Assembly: GCA_028717025.1 (NCBI GenBank)
Contig: JAQUOR010000067.1
Location: forward strand, 1-8,640
Source of the DNA: Candidatus Omnitrophota bacterium
GTDB taxonomy: Bacteria > Omnitrophota > Gorgyraeia > Duberdicusellales > 4484-171
Length of the DNA stretch: 8,640 bases
Reading direction: 5' to 3'
The notes under the pieces were generated by a model, which ran no database searches, had not been told where the DNA came from, and saw only the letters and a list, made by a program, of their open reading frames with translations. A program made the position numbers and the translations under genes. Below are positions 1 through 5,920 of the stretch, one piece after another. Positions within the stretch are counted from its first letter, which is position 1. Each line of letters begins with the position of its first letter.

Positions 1-729
1 GATTTCTCCCTGCTTGATATATTCCTTTGCTTTGCGCACACGGGCGCAGAAATCATTTTTCTTAAAATTTGACTGCATGCGCACGGCTGCAGCAGAAAAT
101 TCAAGTTCGGACAATTGGTGCGGTGTGGAAATCTTATCGAATAGTTTTTTGATGATTGCGGATTCCTTCAGATACTGTTTTGCCGGATTGTGCGGGGAAG
201 TAATGAGGCAGAAAGAAAGGATCTCTATTTGCCGGTGCAAATGATCGAAGACGATTAAAAACTTCGGTAACATAAGATAGGTATCGAATGTATTAAGAGA
301 ATCCGGCACTTCCTTTCCTATGGGTTCATAAAAACGGACCGTATCGTAACCGATGTAGCCGACAAAGCCTCCGAAAAAGCGTAAATGTTCCCTCGGAGCA
401 ACAGTAAAACGCTTCATGACGTTACGCAGTTCGTAGAGAGGATCATGCCGGGTATCAAACGTTTCGGTTTTCTGCCGGGTTACGTATATCGTTTTGCCTT
501 TGCTTTTAAAGGTGCACAGAGGGTTAAATCCCAAAAAAGAAAAGCGGGATACTTTTTCTTCTCCCTCAACAGACTCGAGCAAAAAGCTTTCACCTTTTAT
601 CTCCTGTGAAAGTCCGTAATAAATCGAGAGAGGCGTAAGCCAGTCAGAATAAAACTTGCAGGAAAGAACAATCAGATTATTCTTTCGCGCTAATTTTTTG
701 AAATCGTTTAACGAAGGTTTTATATTCAT
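1..729 (-). CDS. trpE: Anthranilate synthase component I, N-terminal part (cut by left window edge)
   Basis: TrpE uses chorismate, with ammonia from the TrpG glutaminase subunit, to make anthranilate, the first step of tryptophan synthesis in the cytoplasm. The reverse-strand frame stays open from an ATG at 729 to the left edge, giving 243 residues without a stop; the catalytic C-terminal half lies outside the window. Seen directly: a segment reading FLLESVEGEEKVSRFSFLG near residues 47-65, whose LLES motif belongs to the family's tryptophan feedback site; FFGGFVGYIGYD further on; and at the very end RVRKAKEYIKQGEI, the entrance to the chorismate-binding domain. LLES argues for TrpE over PabB. 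The start is the only ATG before the conserved region; an in-frame TGA lies upstream. No clear Shine-Dalgarno sequence precedes it. It lies 93 bp downstream of hisI in the same direction, so it is probably co-transcribed with hisF-hisI. Confidence 0.93.
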   Translation of the reverse strand, partial: MNIKPSLNDFKKLARKNNLIVLSCKFYSDWLTPLSIYYGLSQEIKGESFLLESVEGEEKVSRFSFLGFNPLCTFKSKGKTIYVTRQKTETFDTRHDPLYELRNVMKRFTVAPREHLRFFGGFVGYIGYDTVRFYEPIGKEVPDSLNTFDTYLMLPKFLIVFDHLHRQIEILSFCLITSPHNPAKQYLKESAIIKKLFDKISTPHQLSELEFSAAAVRMQSNFKKNDFCARVRKAKEYIKQGEI

Positions 730-762
730 AATAACTACAACGATTAGAACAATTAGGAGAAA

Positions 763-814
763 GATTCCAGAGATTTTTCAAAACGATGATCTCTGCAATC
801 TATTTTTAATCTCC
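763..814. repeat. Hairpin and possible decayed 7-mer repeat between hisI and trpE
   Basis: The 93-bp gap between hisI and trpE contains a perfect 7-bp inverted repeat, CAGAGAT (768-774) and ATCTCTG (789-795), with a 14-nt loop. The flanks contain AGATT and AATCT words resembling the arrays inside hisF. The 11-mer TAGATTGCAGA occurs both here (on the minus strand) and at the edge of the hisF array. It could be a decayed copy of the same repeat, or an mRNA hairpin ahead of trpE. There is no T-run, so it is not a convincing terminator. Confidence 0.35.
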
Positions 815-822
815 GTAATCAT

Positions 823-1197
823 TTAAGCGATTTTACGATAGAAACAGCTCCACGCTCCGGTATGGCAGGCGACTCCTGTCTGTTCGACTTTGACCAGAAG
901 CGCATCTGCGTCACAATCGTAGCAAATTTCTTTGACTTTTTGTATGTGTCCGCTGGTGTCTCCCTTGCGCCATAATTCTTTACGTGAACGGGAATAAAAG
1001 CACGTCCTGCCCTCGCGCAGGGTAACTTCCAGGGATTCCTTGTTCATGTAGGCGATCATCAGCACATCACCGCTTTTTGCGTCCTGGACAATGGCCGGTA
1101 TCAAGCCTTTCTCGTCAAATTTTAATTCCGGCAAGGTAAATGTTTTTTTATCTTTTGAAGCGCGCAGTACGCGGCGTGCAGTCGTTTTCTTTTTCAT
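823..1197 (-). CDS. hisI: Phosphoribosyl-AMP cyclohydrolase
   Basis: HisI opens the adenine ring of phosphoribosyl-AMP to give ProFAR, the third step of histidine synthesis, and needs Zn2+ and Mg2+. The 124-residue protein is a stand-alone cyclohydrolase with no fused HisE domain. Seen directly: the WRKGDTSGH segment (about residues 76-84); the metal-binding stretch CYDCDAD at 92-98, with D94, D96 and D98 as likely Mg ligands; and C95, C111 (in ACHTG) and C118 as the likely zinc set. The first 25 or so residues, rich in Lys and Arg, precede the usual family start and are somewhat longer than typical. The ATG overlaps the hisF stop as ATGA (4-nt overlap), and the Shine-Dalgarno-like AAGGTGAGGA lies inside the end of hisF, so translation is probably coupled. 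trpE follows in the same direction. Confidence 0.96.
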   Translation of the reverse strand: MKKKTTARRVLRASKDKKTFTLPELKFDEKGLIPAIVQDAKSGDVLMIAYMNKESLEVTLREGRTCFYSRSRKELWRKGDTSGHIQKVKEICYDCDADALLVKVEQTGVACHTGAWSCFYRKIA

Positions 1198-2027
1198 GTC
1201 CTCACCTTGATTCCCCGTTTTTTTAAATATTCCTTGATTTCTTTTACCCTATATTGGCGAAAATGGAATATTGAGGCGGCCAATGCAGCCGTCGCATTTG
1301 TTTTTTTGAATACTTCGCAAAAATCTTCCGGCTCTCCTGCTCCACCGGAAGCGATTACCGGTATTGTTACCGCGCGTGAGAGCGCGCTTGTCAGTTCAAC
1401 GTCGTAACCATCTTTGGTGCCGTCGTAATCCATACTGGTAAGCAAAATTTCTCCTGCTCCCAATTTCTCTGCTGTTTTTGCCCATTGAATGACATCGATA
1501 CCGGTAGGCGTTCTGCCCCCGTTGACATAGACTTCCCATTTATTTTTAGATTGCAGATTGGAGATTGCAGATTGGAGATTTTTTTTCTGCTTTTTATCTG
1601 CTCTCTGCCATCTGCCCTCTGCCATCTGTTTCTTTGCATCTATCGCCAGCACAATGCATTGACTGCCGAAAATGCGACTCGCTTCAGTTATAAGCGTTGG
1701 ATTGTTTACTGCAGCAGTGTTAAGCGAGACTTTATCCGCTCCGGCCAGAAGGATTTCCCGTATATCCTGCGCGGTACGTATCCCGCCGCCAACGGTAAAG
1801 GGCATAAAAACGACTTCAGCTACTTTTTTAACTAGATCAACGGTGGTTGCTCGGCGTTCTGAGCTGGCAGTAATATCAAGAAAAACCAGCTCGTCAGCGC
1901 CCTCTTTCTCGTAAAACTGGGCATTTTTTACCGCGTCGCCCGCATCGCGTAAATTAACGAAGTTTACGCCTTTTACGACCCTACCTCTATCGACATCCAA
2001 ACAGGGAATAATTCTTTTCGCTACCAT
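1194..2027 (-). CDS. hisF: Imidazole glycerol phosphate synthase cyclase subunit with repeat-encoded insertion
   Basis: HisF, with the glutaminase HisH (not in this window), converts PRFAR and ammonia into imidazole glycerol phosphate and AICAR. It is a (beta/alpha)8 barrel. I choose the ATG at 2027 (277 residues): the product then begins MVAKRIIPCLDVDRG, and the catalytic aspartates fall at D11 and D130, the positions I recall for the Thermotoga maritima enzyme. Further family segments include TVGGGI, GADKVSLNTAAV, GAGEILLTSMDYDGTKDGYD and IASGGAG. A TTG at 2078 would add 17 residues that match nothing. The protein is about 24 residues longer than the usual 250-255 because roughly 26 extra residues (about 134-160, rich in K, Q and N) lie between D130 and the WEVYVNGGRTPTG segment. 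They are encoded by tandem 7-bp repeats. All recognisable catalytic and phosphate-binding segments are intact, so the enzyme is probably active. First gene of hisF-hisI-trpE. Confidence 0.96.
   Translation of the reverse strand: MVAKRIIPCLDVDRGRVVKGVNFVNLRDAGDAVKNAQFYEKEGADELVFLDITASSERRATTVDLVKKVAEVVFMPFTVGGGIRTAQDIREILLAGADKVSLNTAAVNNPTLITEASRIFGSQCIVLAIDAKKQMAEGRWQRADKKQKKNLQSAISNLQSKNKWEVYVNGGRTPTGIDVIQWAKTAEKLGAGEILLTSMDYDGTKDGYDVELTSALSRAVTIPVIASGGAGEPEDFCEVFKKTNATAALAASIFHFRQYRVKEIKEYLKKRGIKVRT
1548..1630. repeat. Paired arrays of 7-bp repeats inserted in frame in hisF
   Basis: On the plus strand, 1548-1580 holds AGATTGC and AGATTGG alternating in two exact 14-bp periods plus a final AGATT. 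After a T-rich spacer, 1596-1630 holds five consecutive 7-mers: ATCTGCT, CTCTGCC, ATCTGCC, CTCTGCC, ATCTGTT. The two arrays are roughly complementary (GCAGAT words facing ATCTGC words on the coding strand), so the element can form an imperfect hairpin. Because 7 is not a multiple of 3, successive units cycle through all three codon phases, yet no stop appears in the hisF frame. This is a short mosaic tandem repeat, not a CRISPR array. Confidence 0.9.
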
Positions 2028-2101
2028 AGCTACTTGATTTTGACTATGCGCAAATGCAATACGCAAGTATGCCTGCAACGACAGCCTTGCTAAACTTAGT
2101 G

Positions 2102-2130
2102 ATTATATCATAATACCTGAAAAATCAAAG
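2102..2130 (-). promoter_or_regulatory. Extended -10 promoter for hisF-hisI-trpE
   Basis: Reading the minus strand, TG (2110-2109), one base, then a perfect TATAAT (2107-2102) form an extended -10 box. The -35 region is weak: TTTGAT at 16 bp or TTGATT at 15 bp spacing. Transcription would start near 2095, leaving a leader of roughly 68 nt before the hisF ATG. Confidence 0.65.
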
Positions 2131-2185
2131 ACAAATTGAGTTTTGCTTTGTGAGCAGACAGACCGTACAGAGAGGTATCAGGAAT

Positions 2186-2217
2186 AAAAAAGATGCGCGT
2201 CCCCCTGGGTCAAGGGG
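2186..2217 (-). terminator. Possible weak terminator after the P-type ATPase
   Basis: Just after the ATPase stop, the minus strand has CCCCT, a 6-nt loop, then AGGGG (arms 2213-2217 and 2202-2206). A run of six T follows at 2191-2186. The T-run begins about 10 nt beyond the stem, farther than in a canonical intrinsic terminator, so this is tentative. Confidence 0.3.
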
Positions 2218-2220
2218 TAC

Positions 2221-4923
2221 TTACGCGATGCGGTTTTTCTTTCTAAACGCAAATTTCCAAATCTCCATTGCCCATAAGGGGAACGAAGAGATCACCACCA
2301 CAAGGACCCAATCGAATAATCCCAATGGCTCTGTTTTAAATACTTTTTGCAAAAACGGGATATACACTACTGCCATTTGCAGTACAAACGATACGAGCGC
2401 GGCAAGAATGAGCTTTTTATTTGTAAATATCCCAAGCTTAAATAATGACACGGTCGCGCTGCGGCAATTAAAAGAATGAAACAATTGGCTGCAGGCCAGC
2501 ACAATAAACGCCGCGGTCCGTGCGCGCTCTATGCCTTCTTTCTCTATAAACAAGACAAAGGTAAAGGCGAGCAAACTGCAGAAAGCGATAAAAGAACCCT
2601 GGGTCAGCATTAACAGTGTTTTTTGTTTTGTAACTACAGCTTCAGTGGGTTTGCGCGGAGGTTGATTCATGATGCCTTTATCGACCGGGTCAACCCCTAA
2701 CGCAAGCGCAGGCAAGCCATCGGTTACAAGATTAACCCATAAAATGTGTATCGGCAACAGCGGTGCGGGCAAGCCCACCAATGATGAGATGAACATGACC
2801 AGTATCTCTCCGACATTACAGGAGAGCAGATAATGGATGAATTTTTTTATATTATCGTAAATACCTCTTCCCTCTTCGACTGCGGAAACAATCGAAGCGA
2901 AATTATCGTCAGTGATCACCATATCCGATACTTCTTTGGTAACGTCGGTACCGGTAATACCCATGGCTACGCCGATGTCCGCTTCTTTCACTGCGGGGGC
3001 ATCGTTGACGCCGTCCCCGGTCATGGCAACAACTTCGCCGTGTTTGCGCCATGCGCGCACCACGCGCAGTTTGTGTTCCGGAGAAACCCGGGCATATACC
3101 GATATTTTTTTTACTTCGCTAAAGAGCGCTTCATCGCTTAGCTCATTCAGCTCCTCGCCGCTTAAGGCCAGAGAGTTTTCATCAAAAAATCCAAGTTCTC
3201 TGGCAATCGCGATTGCGGTATTTTTGTGGTCGCCGGTGATCATTACGGTGCGTATGCCGGCGCTTTTGCATTCCAGAATAGCTTTTTTTACCTCTTCGCG
3301 CGGAGGGTCTATCATTGCGATGAGCCCGACAAAGGTGAGTTTATTTTCGATAGTTAACGGGTCGATTTTTTGCTGGTTTTTATCGAGTGTTTTACAGGCA
3401 ACAGCCAGAACGCGCATCGCCTTAAGCGCCAGTTCGTCGTTGATCGCGTTGATGGAGGCCGTGTCCGCTTCGGTCAATTTTCTGTTTTTGCCGTTTTCTG
3501 CGATATATTCACAATCGGCCAGCAGCATATCAGGCGCTCCCTTAACAAAAGCGATGCGTTCGCCGGCGTGCCGCCGGATAATGGTCATCATTTTTCGTTC
3601 TGAATCGAAGGGGATCTCGTCGACAAAAACAAAATCTTCTTCGAGTTTCTTTTTGTGCAAACCTGCCTTACCGGCGGCAGTTAAGAGCGCGCCTTCGGTA
3701 GGGTCACCCACTATTGTATGGATGCCGTTTTTTTCGATAAGCTGCGCACCGTTACATAGCGCTGCGCATTGCAGTATTTGCAGTAGATCGGGATACTGCG
3801 AAGTAGCGACGGTTTTTCCGCCGAGTAAAAAATCTCCCTTTGGCGCATAACCGATGCCGGTTACCTGAAAGATTTTTCCTTCGGTGAATATCATCTGGAC
3901 GGTCATTTCATTTTTTGTAAGCGTACCCGTTTTGTCGGAACAAATGACCGTGGCGCACCCCAGTGTTTCGACGGAGGGCAATTTACGTATCAGCGCGTGA
4001 CGCGCAACCATCCGATGCACCCCTAATGCCAGGGCTATCGTAACCACCGCAGGTAACCCCTCCGGAATGGCAGCTACGGCTAAGCTTACTGCCGTAAGAA
4101 ATACCTCTACGATATTTCCGCCGCGCAGCAATTCCAGGAGAAATACCAGTCCTACCAGGGCAAAACATAGATAGACGATCCATTTGCCGAATTCTTCCAG
4201 TTTTTTCTGTAAGGGGGTGGTTTCGCGTCTGGTTTCCTGTACCATTCCGGCAATTTTCCCCAGTTCTGTCTGCATGCCGGTATGCGCAACCAGTGTTTTT
4301 GCTTTACCGCTGGTAACAATAGTACCCATGTACACCATGTTGGTGCGATCGGCCAGAGGTATGTCGCCTTTTTCTAATGGCTGAGTAGCCTTGGTAACGG
4401 GAGTTGACTCTCCCGTAAGGCTCGCTTCCTGCACATTGAAGTTTGCGCTTGCCCACACCAGGCGGCTGTCAGCGGGAATCGAGTCGCCTGCTTCGATCTC
4501 AAGCAGGTCCCCGGGGACCAATTGCGCAGAAGGGATAATCGCGTGTTCTGAGTCACGAATGACTTTTGAAGTCGGACTGGACAGTTTTTTGAGCGCCGCG
4601 AGCGATTTTTCTGCCCGGTACTCCTGGATAAACCCAAGAATCGCATTGAGAATGACAATCGCAACGATTGCCGCAGCGTCTACCCATTCCCGTAAGAATC
4701 CGGAAACTAACGCAGCACCTATTAAGATCCAGATAATAAAGTCCTGAAATTGAGCAAGAAAAATTTTAAAAGGGCTGGTTCCTTTGGCTTCCTTTAGCTG
4801 ATTTAAACCGTACTTTAAGATACGCTCTTCTACCTGCGCTTTAGAAAGCCCGGTTTCAACGTTGCTGTCCAACGCGCGGGTTGATTCTTGTACGGTCAGT
4901 TGATAGATTTCTTTTGTTTGCAT
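2221..4923 (-). CDS. P-type cation-transporting ATPase, Ca2+-type (P2A, SERCA/PMR1-like)
   Basis: A 900-residue membrane pump predicted to export Ca2+ (possibly Mn2+) using ATP. Seen directly: N-terminal cation ATPase domain (1-75); actuator motif LTGES (169-173); M4 motif AAIPEGLPA with E288; phosphorylation site SDKTGTLT with D330; nucleotide-binding KGAPD (461-465); TGDH (563-566); hinge MTGDGVNDAP (634-643). About ten membrane segments: four before residue 300 and six after 695. Hand alignment to SERCA gives N703 and E706 in M5 and N731, T734, D735 in M6, the ligands of a calcium site. The M8 position equivalent to SERCA E908 is Q813 in CSQLFHSFNCRS, which I think favours one transported ion. 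Length is normal for the class. The ATG at 4923 has no clear Shine-Dalgarno but gives a standard N-terminus. A strong promoter lies about 55 bp upstream. The gene stands alone, with a different promoter from hisF. Exact ion specificity is inferred. Confidence 0.93.
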   Translation of the reverse strand: MQTKEIYQLTVQESTRALDSNVETGLSKAQVEERILKYGLNQLKEAKGTSPFKIFLAQFQDFIIWILIGAALVSGFLREWVDAAAIVAIVILNAILGFIQEYRAEKSLAALKKLSSPTSKVIRDSEHAIIPSAQLVPGDLLEIEAGDSIPADSRLVWASANFNVQEASLTGESTPVTKATQPLEKGDIPLADRTNMVYMGTIVTSGKAKTLVAHTGMQTELGKIAGMVQETRRETTPLQKKLEEFGKWIVYLCFALVGLVFLLELLRGGNIVEVFLTAVSLAVAAIPEGLPAVVTIALALGVHRMVARHALIRKLPSVETLGCATVICSDKTGTLTKNEMTVQMIFTEGKIFQVTGIGYAPKGDFLLGGKTVATSQYPDLLQILQCAALCNGAQLIEKNGIHTIVGDPTEGALLTAAGKAGLHKKKLEEDFVFVDEIPFDSERKMMTIIRRHAGERIAFVKGAPDMLLADCEYIAENGKNRKLTEADTASINAINDELALKAMRVLAVACKTLDKNQQKIDPLTIENKLTFVGLIAMIDPPREEVKKAILECKSAGIRTVMITGDHKNTAIAIARELGFFDENSLALSGEELNELSDEALFSEVKKISVYARVSPEHKLRVVRAWRKHGEVVAMTGDGVNDAPAVKEADIGVAMGITGTDVTKEVSDMVITDDNFASIVSAVEEGRGIYDNIKKFIHYLLSCNVGEILVMFISSLVGLPAPLLPIHILWVNLVTDGLPALALGVDPVDKGIMNQPPRKPTEAVVTKQKTLLMLTQGSFIAFCSLLAFTFVLFIEKEGIERARTAAFIVLACSQLFHSFNCRSATVSLFKLGIFTNKKLILAALVSFVLQMAVVYIPFLQKVFKTEPLGLFDWVLVVVISSFPLWAMEIWKFAFRKKNRIA

Positions 4924-4979
4924 GGGTTTAAAAATATTCGATTTTTAATATGTGAAGAATTCCAAATGGTTTCTGCGTT

Positions 4980-5008
4980 ATTATAAACGTAAAGGTTTGT
5001 TCTGGCAA
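4980..5008 (-). promoter_or_regulatory. Near-consensus sigma70 promoter for the P-type ATPase
   Basis: On the minus strand, TTGCCA (5008-5003) and a perfect TATAAT (4985-4980) are separated by exactly 17 bp. The predicted start near 4973 gives a leader of about 50 nt before the ATG at 4923. I see no Shine-Dalgarno and no riboswitch-like structure in that short leader. Confidence 0.75.
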
Positions 5009-5126
5009 GGATTTTTGGATTTGAGGGGGAAATTCGTCAAAGTAGTAAAAGTGAAAGATCGGGATATGAGCAACTTGATTTTCTGCCTCTCCATCTCCGG
5101 CGAAAGGCGAGACCTCGTCCGTCTTT
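5009..5126. other. Gene-free stretch between the ATPase promoter and the duplicated unit
   Basis: About 120 bp with no RNA gene or repeat that I can recognise. A minus-strand frame is free of stops across it (4928 to 5153) but lacks any usable start codon, begins right after a TAA and overlaps the ATPase promoter, so I do not call a gene. It is part of the 1.1-kb protein-gene-free region from 4924 to 6063, whose other contents are the duplicated unit, tRNA copies and hairpins listed separately. Confidence 0.5.
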
Positions 5127-5157
5127 AGCGGAAATAGCCTGAATTCTGGCGGTTAGT

Positions 5158-5207
5158 ATGCAATCTGCCGAAGGCAGGCAAGAACCCATAAGGGTTCTTT
5201 ATTGCAT
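5158..5207. repeat. Potential three-way junction, copy 1
   Basis: An outer inverted repeat ATGCAAT (5158-5164) and ATTGCAT (5201-5207) encloses two perfect hairpins. They are CTGCC-GAA-GGCAG (5165-5177) and AAGAACCC-ATAA-GGGTTCTT (5180-5199), joined by two bases. Together they would form a compact three-way junction in RNA or single-stranded DNA. The same arrangement is at 5469-5518 in copy 2, where only one loop base differs. Function unknown. Confidence 0.6.
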
Positions 5208-5344
5208 CCACCATTGCTACCAAGTAAAAGAAAGCTTTTGCTTTTGTGATTGGATTAAACTATAGAGAATACTTTCGTTGCAAAAAGGTGAACCGGTTAC
5301 TGTCCTGACTGCGGGTTTCAAACTGGAAGGAGGCTCCCAGGCAT

Positions 5345-5375
5345 AAAAAATCCCCACTCTAAAGAGTGAGGATTT
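5345..5375 (-). terminator. Duplicate terminator hairpin behind the tRNA fragment
   Basis: An exact copy of the tRNA-Glu terminator: a 12-bp stem with one G-T pair and a 4-nt loop, followed by a run of six T on the minus strand. It now follows only a 20-nt tRNA fragment and was probably copied with the 273-bp unit. It could still stop readthrough toward the ATPase. Confidence 0.7.
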
Positions 5376-5379
5376 CTTA

Positions 5380-5399
5380 TGGCAGCCCCAACCGGATTT
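5380..5399 (-). pseudogene. tRNA-Glu 3' fragment (20 nt)
   Basis: Identical to the last 20 nt of the intact tRNA-Glu (5691-5710), covering CCA, the discriminator base, the 3' acceptor strand and the start of the T-arm. Upstream of this the similarity stops abruptly at a 9-bp palindrome (5400-5429). It cannot fold as a tRNA. Confidence 0.85.
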
Positions 5400-5429
5400 C
5401 ACGTGCCTGCCTTTTATAATAGGCACGTG
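5400..5429. repeat. Perfect 9-bp palindrome between the two 273-bp copies
   Basis: CACGTGCCT (5400-5408) and AGGCACGTG (5421-5429) are exact inverse complements around a 12-nt AT-rich loop. The hairpin begins at the exact base where the tRNA fragment of copy 1 breaks off. Eight further bases (5430-5437) link it to copy 2. Confidence 0.8.
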
Positions 5430-5468
5430 GAATCGCCAGCGGAAATAGCCTGAATTCTGGCGGTTAGT

Positions 5469-5518
5469 ATGCAATCTGCCGAAGGCAGGCAAGAACCCGT
5501 AAGGGTTCTTTATTGCAT
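5469..5518. repeat. Potential three-way junction, copy 2
   Basis: Same architecture as 5158-5207: a 7-bp outer stem enclosing a 5-bp and an 8-bp hairpin. The loop of the 8-bp hairpin reads GTAA instead of ATAA. All paired positions are unchanged between copies; this is weak evidence because the copies are nearly identical overall. Confidence 0.6.
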
Positions 5519-5655
5519 CCACCATTGCTACCAAGTAAAAGAAAGCTTTTGCTTTTGTGATTGGATTAAACTAGAGAGAGTACTTTCGTTGCAAAAAGGT
5601 GAACCGGTTGCAGTCCTGACTGCGGGTTTCAAACTGGAAGGAGGCTCCCAGGCAT

Positions 5656-5686
5656 AAAAAATCCCCACTCTAAAGAGTGAGGATTT
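5656..5686 (-). terminator. Intrinsic terminator of tRNA-Glu
   Basis: On the minus strand, AAATCCTCACTC, loop TTTA and GAGTGGGGATTT form a 12-bp stem with a single G-T wobble. A run of six T overlaps the end of the stem. It starts 4 nt after the encoded CCA. This is a textbook Rho-independent terminator for the tRNA transcript. Confidence 0.88.
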
Positions 5687-5690
5687 CTTA

Positions 5691-5768
5691 TGGCAGCCCC
5701 AACCGGATTTGAACCGGTGTGTTCAGCTTGAGAAGCTGACATCCTAGACCAGGCTAGACGATGGGGCC
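5691..5768 (-). tRNA. tRNA-Glu, anticodon CTC
   Basis: A complete 78-nt tRNA on the minus strand. Acceptor stem GGCCCCA pairs with TGGGGCT; the first pair is G1-U72 and the rest are Watson-Crick. The D-arm begins GTCTAG, as in bacterial tRNA-Glu. The anticodon stem TCAGC/GCTGA holds loop TTCTCAA, giving anticodon CTC, which reads GAG. The T-arm is ACCGG, loop TTCAAAT, CCGGT. Discriminator G73, as in Escherichia coli tRNA-Glu, is followed by an encoded CCA. A strong terminator follows. I see no convincing promoter directly upstream, where a GIY-YIG gene remnant ends 8 bp before the tRNA. A tRNA-Glu(TTC) for GAA codons must lie elsewhere. Two broken copies of the same gene flank it. Confidence 0.96.
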
Positions 5769-5776
5769 GATATGTT

Positions 5777-5917
5777 TCAAATAATTAAACCGGCACGTTC
5801 ACGAAGTAACTTTTTAAATGCGTTACCGTCTTTATAAGATTTTATTTGTCGTTCACGTGCTCGTGCTTCTTCTGCCGTACGAAATTCTTCACTGTATATC
5901 AGATGATATTTACCAAA
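5777..5917 (-). pseudogene. GIY-YIG endonuclease-like gene remnant (C-terminal part)
   Basis: About 46 codons ending in TGA at 5777. The readable product, GKYHLIYSEEF then RTAEEARARERQIKSYK and GNAFKKLLRERAGLII, matches the C-terminal half of small stand-alone GIY-YIG nuclease-family proteins, which usually end with REKQIKSYKGG-like and AFKKLI-like segments. The N-terminal half, with the GIY and YIG motifs and the catalytic Arg, is missing. Going upstream, the frame crosses into tRNA-Glu-derived sequence at 5921 and reaches a TAA at 5950 without a credible start. It is a truncated relic between a tRNA fragment and the intact tRNA; an active nuclease is very unlikely. Family assignment rests on motif memory. 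Confidence 0.75.
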
Positions 5918-5920
5918 GAT

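Larger units (their letters stand above)
5127..5399. repeat. Direct repeat copy 1 (273 bp), ending in a tRNA-Glu fragment
   Basis: This block recurs at 5438-5710, offset by 311 bp. I count five substitutions (5188, 5263, 5269, 5299, 5301) and no indels, about 98% identity. Reading toward lower coordinates, it starts with the last 20 nt of tRNA-Glu, continues with the tRNA terminator hairpin and about 165 bp of uncharacterised DNA, and ends with a double-hairpin structure. The high identity suggests a recent duplication. No transposase or terminal inverted repeats bound it. Confidence 0.95.
5438..5710. repeat. Direct repeat copy 2 (273 bp), joined to the intact tRNA-Glu
   Basis: This is the second copy of the 5127-5399 block. 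Here the similarity ends inside the intact tRNA, so this copy is likely the original arrangement and the other the derived one. A 62-codon plus-strand frame exists at 5469-5657, but in copy 1 the T at 5263 makes a TAG in it, so it is not conserved as a gene. The three-way-junction sequence is at 5469-5518. Confidence 0.95.

Noticed and set aside
385..609. Plus-strand 74-codon frame
   Set aside because: It is antisense to trpE, which is clearly recognisable on the other strand.
1548..1630. CRISPR-like array
   Set aside because: Units are 7 bp, contiguous and without spacers, and they lie inside hisF.
2028..2078. N-terminal extension of HisF from a TTG at 2078
   Set aside because: The extra 17 residues match no HisF N-terminus, while the ATG at 2027 puts the catalytic aspartates at the expected positions 11 and 130.
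2912..3850. Long plus-strand open frame of 312 codons
   Set aside because: It is entirely antisense to the well-supported P-type ATPase and has a Ser-rich composition typical of a shadow frame.
4928..5153. Minus-strand stop-free stretch of about 74 codons
   Set aside because: It has no ATG, and its only TTG falls inside the ATPase -35 box; it begins immediately after a TAA and overlaps the ATPase promoter. At most it is a relic.
5217..5534. Minus-strand 105-codon frame spanning the junction of the two copies
   Set aside because: It runs through the tRNA fragment, terminator and palindrome; it exists only because of the duplication junction.
5469..5657. Plus-strand 62-codon frame in repeat copy 2
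   Set aside because: The near-identical copy 1 has an in-frame TAG (T at 5263), and the frame overlaps hairpin-rich DNA; it is not maintained as a gene.
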